This document shows, piece after piece, positions 1 to 6,610 of a stretch of 8,634 nt of DNA (within the stretch, counting starts at the first letter, position 1; the number at the start of each line of letters is the position of its first letter). The DNA is from Mageeibacillus sp. UBA1243 (GTDB lineage Bacteria; Bacillota; Clostridia; UBA1212), in contig DBWH01000041.1 in the NCBI GenBank assembly GCA_002308595.1, forward strand, positions 3,686-12,319, written 5' to 3'. The position numbers and the translations under genes are program-made. The notes beneath the pieces are model-generated. The model saw only the letters and a program-made list of their open reading frames with translations, was not told where the DNA came from and did no database searches.

Positions 1-753
1 CCTACGCCCACTCCCACGCCGACGCCCGAGTACCTTCTTTCGGACCTCATAAAAGAGGAGAAGAGCTTTAAGGTTAAGCTGAAGCTTGCCGTGCACTGCT
101 CCACAACAGGCAGCTACACCGTCGGCCAGGGTGCATGCTCTGACGGCACCTACGTGTATTTTCTGCTTCGAACGCCCGAAAACGGCAACACGATAATCAA
201 AAAATACAACCTCGCAACCGGCGAGTACATCAAGCGCAGCGAGCCCATTTACGTCTTCCACGGCAACGACATGACGCTCGACACCAAGCGCAACATAATC
301 TACATTTCCCACGGCTCGTCCGAGGGCAAAATTCTGACCTCCGTAAACCCCGACACTCTCGAGGTCATCGAACAGACCATAAACATCGAAAAAGGCTCCG
401 GCGCCATCACCTACTCTCCGACGCGCGACAGCTTTGCAATCAGCCAAGGCGGCAAAAACGTGATTTTCCTTAACAATGACCTGAGTTACGTCAAGACCGT
501 AAAACGCACCCGGAACGACGCCTACACGGCACAGGGCATGGGTTCCGACGACGACTTCATCTACTTCCCGATGAGCGGCTCATCCGACAACATTCTCATG
601 GTCTACGACTGGGCCGGCAAGTATATAACGACCGTCACAATCCCGAGCACCCTCGAATCCGAATCGATGTTCTTCGTAAACGGAAGCTATTACGTAAACT
701 TCTACTCCGGCGACGGCGCAAGACTGTTCAAGCTGAGCTTCGTTTTAGACTGA
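1..753 (+). CDS. C-terminal part of a probable exported beta-propeller-like protein with a Pro-Thr linker (5' end outside window)
   Basis: The reading frame is open from base 1 to the TGA at 751-753, giving 250 visible residues; a GTG at base 91 lies in frame but is not needed as a start. Residues 1-9 are an alternating Pro-Thr run, typical of linkers in secreted or wall-associated Gram-positive proteins. Residues about 40-250 show short repeated beta-strand units: strands around SDGTYVYF, IIKKYNLATGEY, NDMTLDTKRNIIYISH, SVNPDTLEV and LMVYDWAGKYITT. This pattern (an 'is it shown' strand, a 'variable name' strand, a turn with NPDT or LATG) is what NHL/YncE-like propeller blades look like. I see no catalytic motif. 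A signal peptide and any wall-binding domain would lie off the left edge. It is convergent with the next gene and ends at a shared terminator. The coding call is firm; the propeller fold is inferred from the repeat pattern and export from the linker. Confidence 0.85.
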   Translation, partial: PTPTPTPTPEYLLSDLIKEEKSFKVKLKLAVHCSTTGSYTVGQGACSDGTYVYFLLRTPENGNTIIKKYNLATGEYIKRSEPIYVFHGNDMTLDTKRNIIYISHGSSEGKILTSVNPDTLEVIEQTINIEKGSGAITYSPTRDSFAISQGGKNVIFLNNDLSYVKTVKRTRNDAYTAQGMGSDDDFIYFPMSGSSDNILMVYDWAGKYITTVTIPSTLESESMFFVNGSYYVNFYSGDGARLFKLSFVLD

Positions 754-809
754 ACCCTGTCTGATTGAGCCTTGCCTGCCGCCAATGCAAAACCAATAAC
801 CGTTAAAAT

Positions 810-858
810 GGGCTGTTAAAAAACCGGCAATTTGACAGTTTTTTTAACAGCCCCTTTT
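810..858. terminator. Bidirectional intrinsic terminator between convergent genes
   Basis: The arm GGGCTGTTAAAAAA (810-823) pairs perfectly with TTTTTTAACAGCCC (840-853), a 14-bp stem with a 16-nt loop. The plus strand continues into CTTTTATT. On the minus strand the A-rich arm becomes a U-rich 3' side and is followed by ATTTTAA. It lies 57 bases past the plus-strand stop at 753 and 53 bases past the minus-strand stop at 906, so it probably serves both genes. Confidence 0.85.
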
Positions 859-905
859 ATTAATCAATTAAGGCAGTAGTTAGCCTTTATATCTGTATTA
901 CAACT

Positions 906-2240
906 TTATTGCTGACCACCGATCATGACAACCTTGTTCCGGCAGACTGTCGGAGCAACCTTCATGAGTTTCTGCTTGTATACGATTGACAATGCCACAT
1001 AAGCAATATGGAAAACCATAAAGATTATCGTCGCAGCGGCAGCCGTCTCAAACAGACCTGCAGCTATTTCAAGTATAACCGCAACCAGGAAAAACGAGAA
1101 CAGTACGATTCCGGCAACCATTGAAGGTATAACCTCACCTGCGACATACAAGTCAGGTATCATCTTTCCGTATCCTTTCTTGTAGTGTCCTTTAAAGGTA
1201 GTATTTGTCACAAATTTCGCGCGGTCATCTGCGGTGGCTATTGTAAAGATTATAACCAGTCCAAATATCCACTGAGCCGCAATAGCTGCCGCCATCAGTC
1301 CACCCTTGTCGGTTCCGTTCTTAAGAATAACTTTTCCGATTGCTTCACCGCTGAACGGTAGAGAGGCCATTATTCCGTAAACGATTACGAGCACGCAGGA
1401 AATGCAATAGAATATAATGCCCGTGAAGCTGAGAATTTTTTTGCTTGCCTCGATTTCAGGATTTTCGTACGAAATGTTCTTTCCTTTAAGGAACTGCAGA
1501 ACCACATATGCAAGACCGAGAAGGAGTATGAGAATTGCGGGTGCTCCCGGAAGCACCATACCTACCGGTACAAAAGCGAAAAATACATACACAAGAGTAA
1601 TCAAAGAAAACCTTGAATACTTTAAGAATGCATTGTTGACCGCAGCTTCTCCGTCAGGTTTTTTCATTTTTACAAGGCACTTTATAAATGTGATGATGGA
1701 TTTTACAAACGTGATTGCGCAAAGCACAAATGCCGCAAGGACAAATCCAATCATAAACACTTTTAACGCATCCGCCAACGCATCATTGCCTGTGCCTGCA
1801 ATTCCATATCTGAAAGCTCCGGAGGAGAACAGAAGCACCATGTCGAATGTTTTTTTCGACATATTTCGGAGAGCACTGATGTCATCTTTGATTGATTTCT
1901 GTGTCTGCGCTGCCTCCTCAGCGTTCATGGATTTTTCGTCTTTCTGCATACTCGAAGACAGATCTGCTAAAAAAATCATGCCTCTGAAAGATGTAATAGC
2001 ATCGAAAAACGATAGTGAAACCGTATACCCCTTGTCGGAAGCAGCGTCTGCCATCCATGACGCATACTCAGCTGCTTTGTCCGGGTAATCTTGCGCAACA
2101 CGCCCCACAGCAAAAGCCAGGGCCGGATCTACACTGTCAACCATCACACTTATGAAAGGTGTGAATATCATCGTCACCATGATGCCGAACGCAAGCACGG
2201 CGCAGACGATTGCAGAAATCAAGTTAAGTTTGTTTTTCAT
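906..2240 (-). CDS. Unrecognised multi-spanning membrane protein (444 aa, about 8 predicted helices)
   Basis: I do not recognise this family. The protein opens with a hydrophobic helix (residues about 8-33). A polar stretch of about 125 residues follows (34-158), rich in Ala, Asp and Lys, probably outside the membrane. Further hydrophobic segments lie near 159-185, 207-229, 232-250, 270-293, 314-336, 367-390 and 397-420. Basic residues flank several helices (for example KMKK at 191-194). The tail (421-444) is short and basic. No transporter, kinase or protease motif is evident. The frame stays open upstream to a GTG at 2348, adding 36 residues. I prefer the ATG at 2240 because GAAAGGA sits 6 nt upstream and the residues then begin with a normal positively charged N-terminus plus helix. 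The gene is alone between its own promoter and a terminator. Its bases look AT-richer than neighbouring genes in the lines I sampled. Confidence 0.85.
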   Translation of the reverse strand: MKNKLNLISAIVCAVLAFGIMVTMIFTPFISVMVDSVDPALAFAVGRVAQDYPDKAAEYASWMADAASDKGYTVSLSFFDAITSFRGMIFLADLSSSMQKDEKSMNAEEAAQTQKSIKDDISALRNMSKKTFDMVLLFSSGAFRYGIAGTGNDALADALKVFMIGFVLAAFVLCAITFVKSIITFIKCLVKMKKPDGEAAVNNAFLKYSRFSLITLVYVFFAFVPVGMVLPGAPAILILLLGLAYVVLQFLKGKNISYENPEIEASKKILSFTGIIFYCISCVLVIVYGIMASLPFSGEAIGKVILKNGTDKGGLMAAAIAAQWIFGLVIIFTIATADDRAKFVTNTTFKGHYKKGYGKMIPDLYVAGEVIPSMVAGIVLFSFFLVAVILEIAAGLFETAAAATIIFMVFHIAYVALSIVYKQKLMKVAPTVCRNKVVMIGGQQ

Positions 2241-2246
2241 GTTTAT

Positions 2247-2253
2247 TCCTTTC
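2247..2253 (-). promoter_or_regulatory. Ribosome binding site that fixes the start at 2240
   Basis: The minus strand reads GAAAGGA, then 6 nt, then ATG at 2240. The alternative GTG at 2348 has only a weak G-rich stretch upstream. Confidence 0.75.
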
Positions 2254-2412
2254 TTTTTCCCCCGGGTACAGCCAAAAAGAGGCAAAAATTCCCCCGTTTC
2301 GGCTGACCTGAAAAAATGATTCAACTGCGGTCGCCCACTCATCTGCACCCGCCAAGGGAACTTCCCCGGTCATATTGTAAATGAAAGCAACCTGTCTTTT
2401 TTGTTAGCTGTA

Positions 2413-2441
2413 ATTTTATAGGAATTGTCCATAACAATCAA
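2413..2441 (-). promoter_or_regulatory. Probable sigma-A promoter for the membrane protein gene 906-2240
   Basis: On the minus strand TTGATT (2436-2441) is followed by a 17-nt spacer and TAAAAT (2413-2418). A TATAAA two bases earlier is an alternative -10. The start of transcription would fall near 2406, giving a leader of about 165 nt before the ATG at 2240. I found no recognisable riboswitch in that leader. Confidence 0.6.
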
Positions 2442-2527
2442 CACAGTACCGTGGCTAACAGGCCGGTTATATCGTCAAAAATATACACTACTACTATAAT
2501 ATGTTTACTGATTTAACGATAATTTAG

Positions 2528-2569
2528 GAAAAAAGAAAAAGCAGTGCGGATTCCGTGAATTCACACTGC
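2528..2569 (-). terminator. Intrinsic terminator of the smpB gene cluster
   Basis: On the minus strand an 8-bp stem (2562-2569 with 2541-2548, one G-U pair) continues past one C-A mismatch into a further 4 bp and a 3-nt loop. A U-rich tract of 12 bases with one C (2529-2540) follows at once. It lies 41 bases downstream of the stop of the gene ending at 2611. The stem plus uninterrupted U-tract is a textbook rho-independent terminator in this direction only. Confidence 0.9.
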
Positions 2570-2610
2570 CGTTATAACAGTTTTTGCAGGCTCCCGTTGT
2601 TCCTATAAAT

Positions 2611-3543
2611 TCAGAACAGTCCGGCGCCGCCAAGGTATTTAATGACGCTGTCGCCGCGGTATGCGTTCTCGAAAAGAACCTTGGCGGCTTTGTCGTCGGC
2701 GTTAAGGGTCATATAGGCCTCGCGCATCTGATTGACCTTGGTCCTAAGGAACGTGACCGCGCGAGGGTCGCCGTAGTCCTTCACGAGCTCGAAGTAAAAC
2801 TCCAGCTCGCTGTCAAACATGTCCGTGGTCTTGACGAGCGAGCGCAGCATCGTGTAGAGCCTCTCGTCCCTCTTCCCGTTTATGCAGAGCACGGCAAGCA
2901 GCTTCGTCTCGACCGGGCCGAGACCTGCTTTTGCCGCAACCTTTTCCGCAAGCGTTTCAACGGTTTTTTCAAACCCGTTTCCGCAGAAGGCTACAGCCGT
3001 GGTGAGAAGGTCAGAGGCGTAGTCCTCGTTTTTGTCCATGAGCGCATTGGCGGTGTCGATGAAATCGTCGTAAAGGTTATCGCCAAAGCCCCCGGGGATC
3101 TCGCTCAGCTTGTAAAGAAGCATGAAGCAGCTCTCGGCAAGGTCCCTGTCCTCTCCGCCAAGGTTTGCAAGACACTTTCTGGTGATGTCCTCGCGCCAGT
3201 CATCGGGGTTTTCGCACGCCGCGAAGAAATCGTCAAGCACCTCGTCGGGAAGCGAGTAAACGCCCCTTGAGAGCATGCAGAGCACGAGTTTTTCGTATTT
3301 TTCAAACACCGGCGCGCCCGAAGTGCCGCCGCAGGCATAATTCTTTATAAACTCAAACGGTGTGAGACCCGAGAGCGTGTCCGATTTGCGCGCAATCCAG
3401 TTTTCGTAGACATTGGCGGCATTGTCCTCTTCCGTGACAAGAGTGTCGCAATATTCCGTGAAATCCGTCATGAGCCTCAGGATTTCCCCGTCCGGCTCCG
3501 GCAGCGCAAATGCAGCCTTTTCAAAATCGCCAATATCACCCAT
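2611..3543 (-). CDS. Unrecognised all-helical soluble protein (310 aa, possible HEAT-like repeats)
   Basis: I do not recognise the family with confidence. The protein is acidic and alpha-helical throughout, with no signal peptide or membrane segment, so it should be cytoplasmic. Residues 46-66 contain YENWIARKS followed by LSGLTPFEFI, a W...L-x-G-x-TP-x-E arrangement that also occurs in small helical bacterial domains. Paired helices follow from about 83 to 295. The segment around YGDPRAVTFLRTKVN (257-271) resembles one helix pair of a HEAT-type repeat, which would suggest a protein-binding scaffold. A TTG at 3552 would add three residues, but GAGGGG sits 9 nt before the ATG at 3543 and abuts the TTG, so I use 3543. 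Only five bases separate this start from the stop of the upstream gene at 3549, implying translational coupling. It is the last gene before the terminator at 2528-2569. Existence is firm; any function is unknown. Confidence 0.85.
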   Translation of the reverse strand: MGDIGDFEKAAFALPEPDGEILRLMTDFTEYCDTLVTEEDNAANVYENWIARKSDTLSGLTPFEFIKNYACGGTSGAPVFEKYEKLVLCMLSRGVYSLPDEVLDDFFAACENPDDWREDITRKCLANLGGEDRDLAESCFMLLYKLSEIPGGFGDNLYDDFIDTANALMDKNEDYASDLLTTAVAFCGNGFEKTVETLAEKVAAKAGLGPVETKLLAVLCINGKRDERLYTMLRSLVKTTDMFDSELEFYFELVKDYGDPRAVTFLRTKVNQMREAYMTLNADDKAAKVLFENAYRGDSVIKYLGGAGLF

Positions 3544-3548
3544 GCCGG

Positions 3549-4133
3549 TCAACCCCTCTTCTTTTTGGGCCTGAAGTCAACGACAACGCCCGACCTGCCG
3601 AACAGGTAGCCGAGGCCCGTGAAGCCCGAGATGAAAACCATCGGGAAAAGAGCCGTGAGCGCTGTGACTCTCGGCATTATATCGCCCTTGCCCGCAAGCT
3701 TGAAGAACCAGAAGAAAGGCATGCAGAATATCATCCTGATGTAGTTGTTGATGCTTTCAACGGGAAACTGCGGGTGGTTTACGTAAAAATGTCTGTTGGC
3801 GATTGCGATGCAGATGAGGACCAGAATGTAGATGACAAGGCCGACTGCTGCGCCGAGCGCAAAGCCTTTGCCTTTGTACCTTGCCCAGTTGTAGGGCTTT
3901 GTGTCCTGGATGCCGTACTCGTTGCCCTGGGACACGAGCATGGCGGCGTAAACGAGGGACGCAATCACGGAGAAGACCGTGAGCGGTATTGCGATGCTCA
4001 TGTGAGGCGCAAGAGTCGTGAGGAAAAGCGGATAGGCCGCCCATCCCAGCGCCACGGCAAGCATATGCACAAGGAGCAGTCTTCCGATGCTCTTAGCGTG
4101 GTTTTTAATCGTTTCGCGTACAAAATCGCTCAT
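3549..4133 (-). CDS. Unrecognised integral membrane protein (194 aa, 4-5 predicted helices)
   Basis: I do not recognise this protein. It has hydrophobic segments near residues 16-36, 47-68, 91-112, 131-147 and 157-178. Between the second and third lies a polar loop (about 69-90) carrying GNEYGIQDTKPYNWARYKGK. The C-terminus is strongly basic (RPKKKRG) and probably cytoplasmic by the positive-inside rule. No catalytic or transport signature is visible. The ATG at 4133 is preceded by AGAGGA at 7 nt. It starts 36 bases after the smpB stop and its stop is five bases before the next start, so it sits in the middle of a tight three-gene unit. The tight spacing to the 2611-3543 gene suggests these two products may be made together, though nothing in the sequence shows that they interact. 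Confidence 0.88.
   Translation of the reverse strand: MSDFVRETIKNHAKSIGRLLLVHMLAVALGWAAYPLFLTTLAPHMSIAIPLTVFSVIASLVYAAMLVSQGNEYGIQDTKPYNWARYKGKGFALGAAVGLVIYILVLICIAIANRHFYVNHPQFPVESINNYIRMIFCMPFFWFFKLAGKGDIMPRVTALTALFPMVFISGFTGLGYLFGRSGVVVDFRPKKKRG
3553..3559 (-). promoter_or_regulatory. Ribosome binding site deciding the start at 3543, inside the upstream gene's end
   Basis: The minus strand reads AGAGGGG with 9 nt to the ATG at 3543. The competing TTG at 3552 would have no spacing at all. The site lies within the last codons (the Lys-Lys-Arg-Gly tail) of the upstream gene, whose TGA is at 3549-3551. Confidence 0.7.
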
Positions 4134-4169
4134 TTGCGGTTCCTCTGATAATAATTCTTCGTAGGTTTT

Positions 4170-4634
4170 TCAGTTCTGCTTGAGGTTTCTGTCAATCTCA
4201 CGCTTGGCGTCACGCTCTGCGGCCTGCTCGCGCTTGTCGTAAAGCTTCTTGCCTTTTCCGAGGCCGAGGAGGAGCTTTGCCCTGCCCTTGACGAGGTATA
4301 TCTCAAGCGGGACCAGTGTCATACCCTGCTGCTTTACCTCCTGGAAGAGCTTCATAATCTCCCTTTTATGCAGGAGCAGCTTTCTTTTTCTGAGCGGGTC
4401 CCTGTTGAATATGTTTCCGTGGTCGTACGGACTCACGTGCATTCCGCACACGAAGCACTCGCCGCCTTCTATGACGGCATAGGCCTGTTTGAGGTTCACG
4501 TTGCCCTGTCTTATCGACTTGACTTCCGTGCCGAAGAGTTCAATGCCGCACTCAAACTTCTCATCAATGAAATAGTCGTGGTAAGCGTTCCTGTTCTGTA
4601 CTATTATTTTCTTGCTTTCGCTGATGGTTGACAT
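4170..4634 (-). CDS. smpB: SsrA-binding protein SmpB
   Basis: SmpB binds tmRNA (SsrA) and delivers it to ribosomes stalled on broken messages, the core of trans-translation. The 154-residue length is normal for the family. Signature stretches appear in order: [10 protein letters not shown] (14-23), [10 protein letters not shown] (35-44, in the first OB-fold strands), HVSPY (66-70), [13 protein letters not shown] (77-89), and [11 protein letters not shown] (126-136). The basic tail after it (137-154) is the segment that becomes helical in the ribosomal mRNA channel. A GTG at 4643 would add three residues, but it overlaps the Shine-Dalgarno itself, so ATG 4634 is better. The tmRNA gene (ssrA) is not in this window. 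It lies downstream of rny and upstream of two unrecognised genes. I found no convincing promoter directly before it, so it may be transcribed from the rny promoter. Confidence 0.97.
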   Translation of the reverse strand: MSTISESKKIIVQNRNAYHDYFIDEKFECGIELFGTEVKSIRQGNVNLKQAYAVIEGGECFVCGMHVSPYDHGNIFNRDPLRKRKLLLHKREIMKLFQEVKQQGMTLVPLEIYLVKGRAKLLLGLGKGKKLYDKREQAAERDAKREIDRNLKQN

Positions 4635-4640
4635 TGAATT

Positions 4641-4647
4641 CACCTCT
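4641..4647 (-). promoter_or_regulatory. Ribosome binding site deciding the smpB start
   Basis: The minus strand reads AGAGGTG, then 6 nt, then the ATG at 4634. The GTG at 4643 is part of this same site and so is unlikely to be the true start. Confidence 0.75.
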
Positions 4648-4697
4648 TTTCACACGCCAATATACATCACTTTCATTAACTTAAGCTTTAAGTCAAG

Positions 4698-4729
4698 GAA
4701 ACGCTGATTAAGTTCTTAACCAGCGTTTC
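4698..4729. repeat. Near-perfect 15-bp inverted repeat between rny and smpB
   Basis: The arm GAAACGCTGATTAAG (4698-4712) pairs with CTTAACCAGCGTTTC (4715-4729) around a 2-base centre, with one non-Watson-Crick position that is G-U in minus-strand RNA and A-C in plus-strand RNA. It begins 38 bases after the rny stop. No U-run follows on the minus strand (the next bases are CTTGACTT), so it is a poor intrinsic terminator. It may be an mRNA 3'-end stabiliser, an RNase processing site, or a leaky attenuating hairpin between rny and smpB. Confidence 0.7.
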
Positions 4730-4766
4730 TGAAACAGTTGCTTTTTATTCTAATTCGCAAATCCGG

Positions 4767-6422
4767 TTATTTGGCTGTGTCAGTAGTCCTGGTTTCTCTT
4801 ATCAAAGTGACTTTGATCTGTCCGGGATACTGCATCTCTGACTCGATCTTCTTGGCGATATTCCTTGAAAGGATCGTCATAGCGTCGTCGCTGATCTCGT
4901 CGGGTTTGACCATGACTCTGACCTCACGGCCGGCCTGGATTGCAAACGTCTTGGATCCGTCAACGCCTTCAAACGAGTTACAGATGTTCTCAAGCTTTTC
5001 GATACGCTTTACGTAGGACTCAAGAGGCTCGTTTCTCGCACCCGGTCTCGCTGCCGAAATCGCGTCCGCTGCGGCGACGATCACCGAGATTACCGAAGTC
5101 GGCTCGACGTCTCCGTGGTGGGACATGATCGCATTGATGACAGTCTCGTTCTCTTTGTACTTCCTTGCGATTTCAGCGCCGAGTTCGATGTGAGTTCCCT
5201 CTGTCTCGAAGTCAACGGCTTTACCGATATCGTGGAGAAGTCCCGCGCGCTTTGCAAGGTCTACGTCAACGCCAAGCTCCGCCGCCATGATGCCCGAAAG
5301 CTTTGAAACCTCAATCGAGTGGATGAGCACGCTCTGCGTGTAGCTCGTTCTGTACTTGAGTTTACCGAGGAGTTTGATGATCTCGGGATTGAGTCCGAAG
5401 ACGCCCGCTTCAAACGTTGCGTTCTCGCCCTCTCTTCTGATGGTCGCGTCAAGCTCCTTGCGGGCCTTTTCAACCGTTTCCTCAATCTTTCCGGGGTGGA
5501 TACGTCCGTCTGCGATGAGTTTTTCAAGAGCAAGTCTTGCGACCTCGCGTCTGACGGGGTTGTAGCTCGACAGGATAACAGCCTCAGGGGTATCGTCAAT
5601 AACAAGGTCAACGCCCGTAGCCGTCTCGATTGCATTGATATTTCTTCCCGAACGGCCGATAATTCTGCCCTTCATTTCCTCGTTGGGGATAGGAACAACC
5701 GTAACAGTGACATCGGAGACATAATCCGCGGCGCACTGCTGAATAGCCGTAGCAATAATCTCGCGGGCAAGTTCCGTCTTCTCGTCTGCAAGATCTGCCT
5801 CGTATTCACGTATGCGTACCGCTTTATCGTGTGTCAGTTCGCCGTCAAGCTGCGTCAAAAGCATCTCTTTCGCCTGATCGGCGGAAAGGCCGGCAATCTT
5901 TTCAAGCATTTCCTGCTGCTTTGAATAGAAGCTCTCTGCCTCGGCAATCTTTTCGTCTGCCCTGACTTCCTTTTCTTTCACTGCGGACTCTCTCTGTTCG
6001 AGAGCATCCAGCTTTTTATCAAGGATTTCTTCCTTGGCTGTCAGGCGCTGCTCTTTACGCATCGCCTCCTGTTGATTTTCCCTGACTTCCTTCTCAAAAA
6101 GAGATCGGAGCTGCCTGATCTCATCTTTTGCCTGAAGAACATATTCGCGTTTTTTAACTTCGCCCTCTCTTACGGCGGCTTGTACAATTCTCAGGCTCTC
6201 TTCCTCGGCAGTGTTGATAGCTGCCTCAGCTTCGAGTTTTCTCTTTTCGTAACCGTCAATTACACCTTCATCATAGCCCTCTTCGTGAGCTTTTTCGGAG
6301 GCGTTCTTAACCAATTCAGCATTCTTGCGGGAACTGACTTTGGCATAGATAAAGAGCGCTACACCGCCGACAATAAGACCCGCAACAACGGAAATCAAGG
6401 AGATGATGAGCTTACTGTCCAT
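4767..6422 (-). CDS. rny: Ribonuclease Y
   Basis: RNase Y is the membrane-anchored endoribonuclease that starts mRNA decay in many Firmicutes. The protein is 551 residues, slightly longer than the usual 515-530. An N-terminal membrane helix covers about residues 5-27. A long charged coiled coil runs from about 33 to 215 (many E, K, R, Q and A residues). A KH RNA-binding domain follows, with [11 protein letters not shown] at 251-261 carrying the GxxG loop (256-259). The HD phosphohydrolase domain has H368 in LIHSIEVS, the His-Asp pair H397-D398 in [16 protein letters not shown] (434-441), and D453 in [11 protein letters not shown]. All expected metal ligands are present, so it should be active. 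ATG 6422 has AGAGGAG 9 nt upstream. A strong promoter and a leader of about 92 nt lie in front. Its 5' neighbour, the protease gene, is closed by its own terminator, so rny starts a transcription unit that may continue into smpB. Confidence 0.97.
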   Translation of the reverse strand: MDSKLIISLISVVAGLIVGGVALFIYAKVSSRKNAELVKNASEKAHEEGYDEGVIDGYEKRKLEAEAAINTAEEESLRIVQAAVREGEVKKREYVLQAKDEIRQLRSLFEKEVRENQQEAMRKEQRLTAKEEILDKKLDALEQRESAVKEKEVRADEKIAEAESFYSKQQEMLEKIAGLSADQAKEMLLTQLDGELTHDKAVRIREYEADLADEKTELAREIIATAIQQCAADYVSDVTVTVVPIPNEEMKGRIIGRSGRNINAIETATGVDLVIDDTPEAVILSSYNPVRREVARLALEKLIADGRIHPGKIEETVEKARKELDATIRREGENATFEAGVFGLNPEIIKLLGKLKYRTSYTQSVLIHSIEVSKLSGIMAAELGVDVDLAKRAGLLHDIGKAVDFETEGTHIELGAEIARKYKENETVINAIMSHHGDVEPTSVISVIVAAADAISAARPGARNEPLESYVKRIEKLENICNSFEGVDGSKTFAIQAGREVRVMVKPDEISDDAMTILSRNIAKKIESEMQYPGQIKVTLIRETRTTDTAK

Positions 6423-6472
6423 AAACTTCTTCTCCTCTCAGATATATTTGATTTTAAAATTTTTTATTTTGT

Positions 6473-6497
6473 GAATGCCGCCTTCGGTGCGGCTTTC
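6473..6497 (-). promoter_or_regulatory. Hairpin in the rny 5' leader
   Basis: On the minus strand GCCGC and GCGGC (6489-6493 and 6477-6481) form a 5-bp stem with a 7-nt loop, extended past one mismatch by GAA/TTC. No U-run follows; the next bases are A-rich. It lies between the predicted transcription start (near 6514) and the rny Shine-Dalgarno, so it could affect message stability or translation. Function is not shown by the sequence. Confidence 0.45.
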
Positions 6498-6520
6498 AGT
6501 GCGATCCTAAAATCATGTGT

Positions 6521-6549
6521 ATTTTACCACACTCTCCGGCTCCAGTCAA
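6521..6549 (-). promoter_or_regulatory. Strong sigma-A promoter for rny (extended -10)
   Basis: The minus strand has TTGACT (6544-6549), an exact 17-nt spacer, then TAAAAT (6521-6526), preceded by TGG, which supplies the extended -10 TGn. The -35 begins 3 bases after the protease terminator's T-run. Transcription would start near 6514, leaving a leader of about 92 nt before the rny ATG at 6422. Confidence 0.8.
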
Positions 6550-6551
6550 TC

Positions 6552-6578
6552 AAAAAAAAACCCGGGATGCGCCCCGGG
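6552..6578 (-). terminator. Intrinsic terminator after the HtrA-like protease gene
   Basis: On the minus strand CCCGGG (6573-6578), a 6-nt loop and CCCGGG (6561-6566) form a stem of six G-C pairs, followed directly by nine U residues (6552-6560). It ends 33 bases past the protease stop codon and isolates that gene from the rny promoter beside it. Confidence 0.93.
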
Positions 6579-6582
6579 ACAC

Positions 6583-6601
6583 CGCCAATGTCACATTGGC
6601 G
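6583..6601 (-). repeat. Second hairpin just before the protease terminator
   Basis: CGCCAATG and CATTGGCG form a perfect 8-bp stem with a 3-base loop, 9 bases after the protease stop codon and 4 bases before the terminator stem. It lacks its own U-run. It may protect the transcript 3' end or strengthen termination in tandem with the next hairpin. Confidence 0.75.
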
Positions 6602-6610
6602 ATTTAATTA

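Larger units (their letters stand above)
2241..2610. other. 370-base intergenic region
   Basis: No gene is supported here. From left to right on the plus strand it holds the leader and promoter of the 906-2240 gene (to 2441), an AT-rich stretch (about 2400-2530), and the terminator of the smpB cluster (2528-2569). A plus-strand TATAAT at 2495-2500 has a TCGTCA 17 nt upstream but no reading frame of useful length follows it. Confidence 0.6.

Noticed and set aside
1..27. Six-base tandem repeat encoding Pro-Thr
   Set aside because: Codons vary (ACG, ACT, CCT, CCC, CCG), so the repetition is at the protein level as a linker rather than a DNA satellite.
1417..2088. Long plus-strand open frame opposite the membrane protein gene
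   Set aside because: It is antisense to a well-supported gene with promoter, Shine-Dalgarno and terminator, has no ribosome site, and its protein lacks any recognisable pattern.
2584..3270. Plus-strand open frame of 228 codons
   Set aside because: It is the mirror of the helical protein gene on the minus strand and overlaps the cluster's terminator side. The minus-strand gene has the better start, operon context and codon pattern.
3510..4148. Plus-strand open frame of 212 codons
   Set aside because: It is the antisense shadow of the 194-aa membrane protein; its product is rich in His, Arg, Glu and Cys without order, typical of shadow frames.
4659..4696. TTGACT and TATATT as an smpB promoter
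   Set aside because: The spacing is 26 nt, well outside the working range, and no alternative -35 lies 16-18 nt upstream of the TATATT.
4635..4766. A tmRNA (ssrA) gene next to smpB
   Set aside because: The 132-base gap is too short, and I saw neither a tRNA-like acceptor end nor a tag-coding frame; the hairpin there is a simple inverted repeat.
5319..5924. Plus-strand open frame opposite rny
   Set aside because: The minus strand here encodes the conserved KH and HD domains of RNase Y, so this frame is a shadow.
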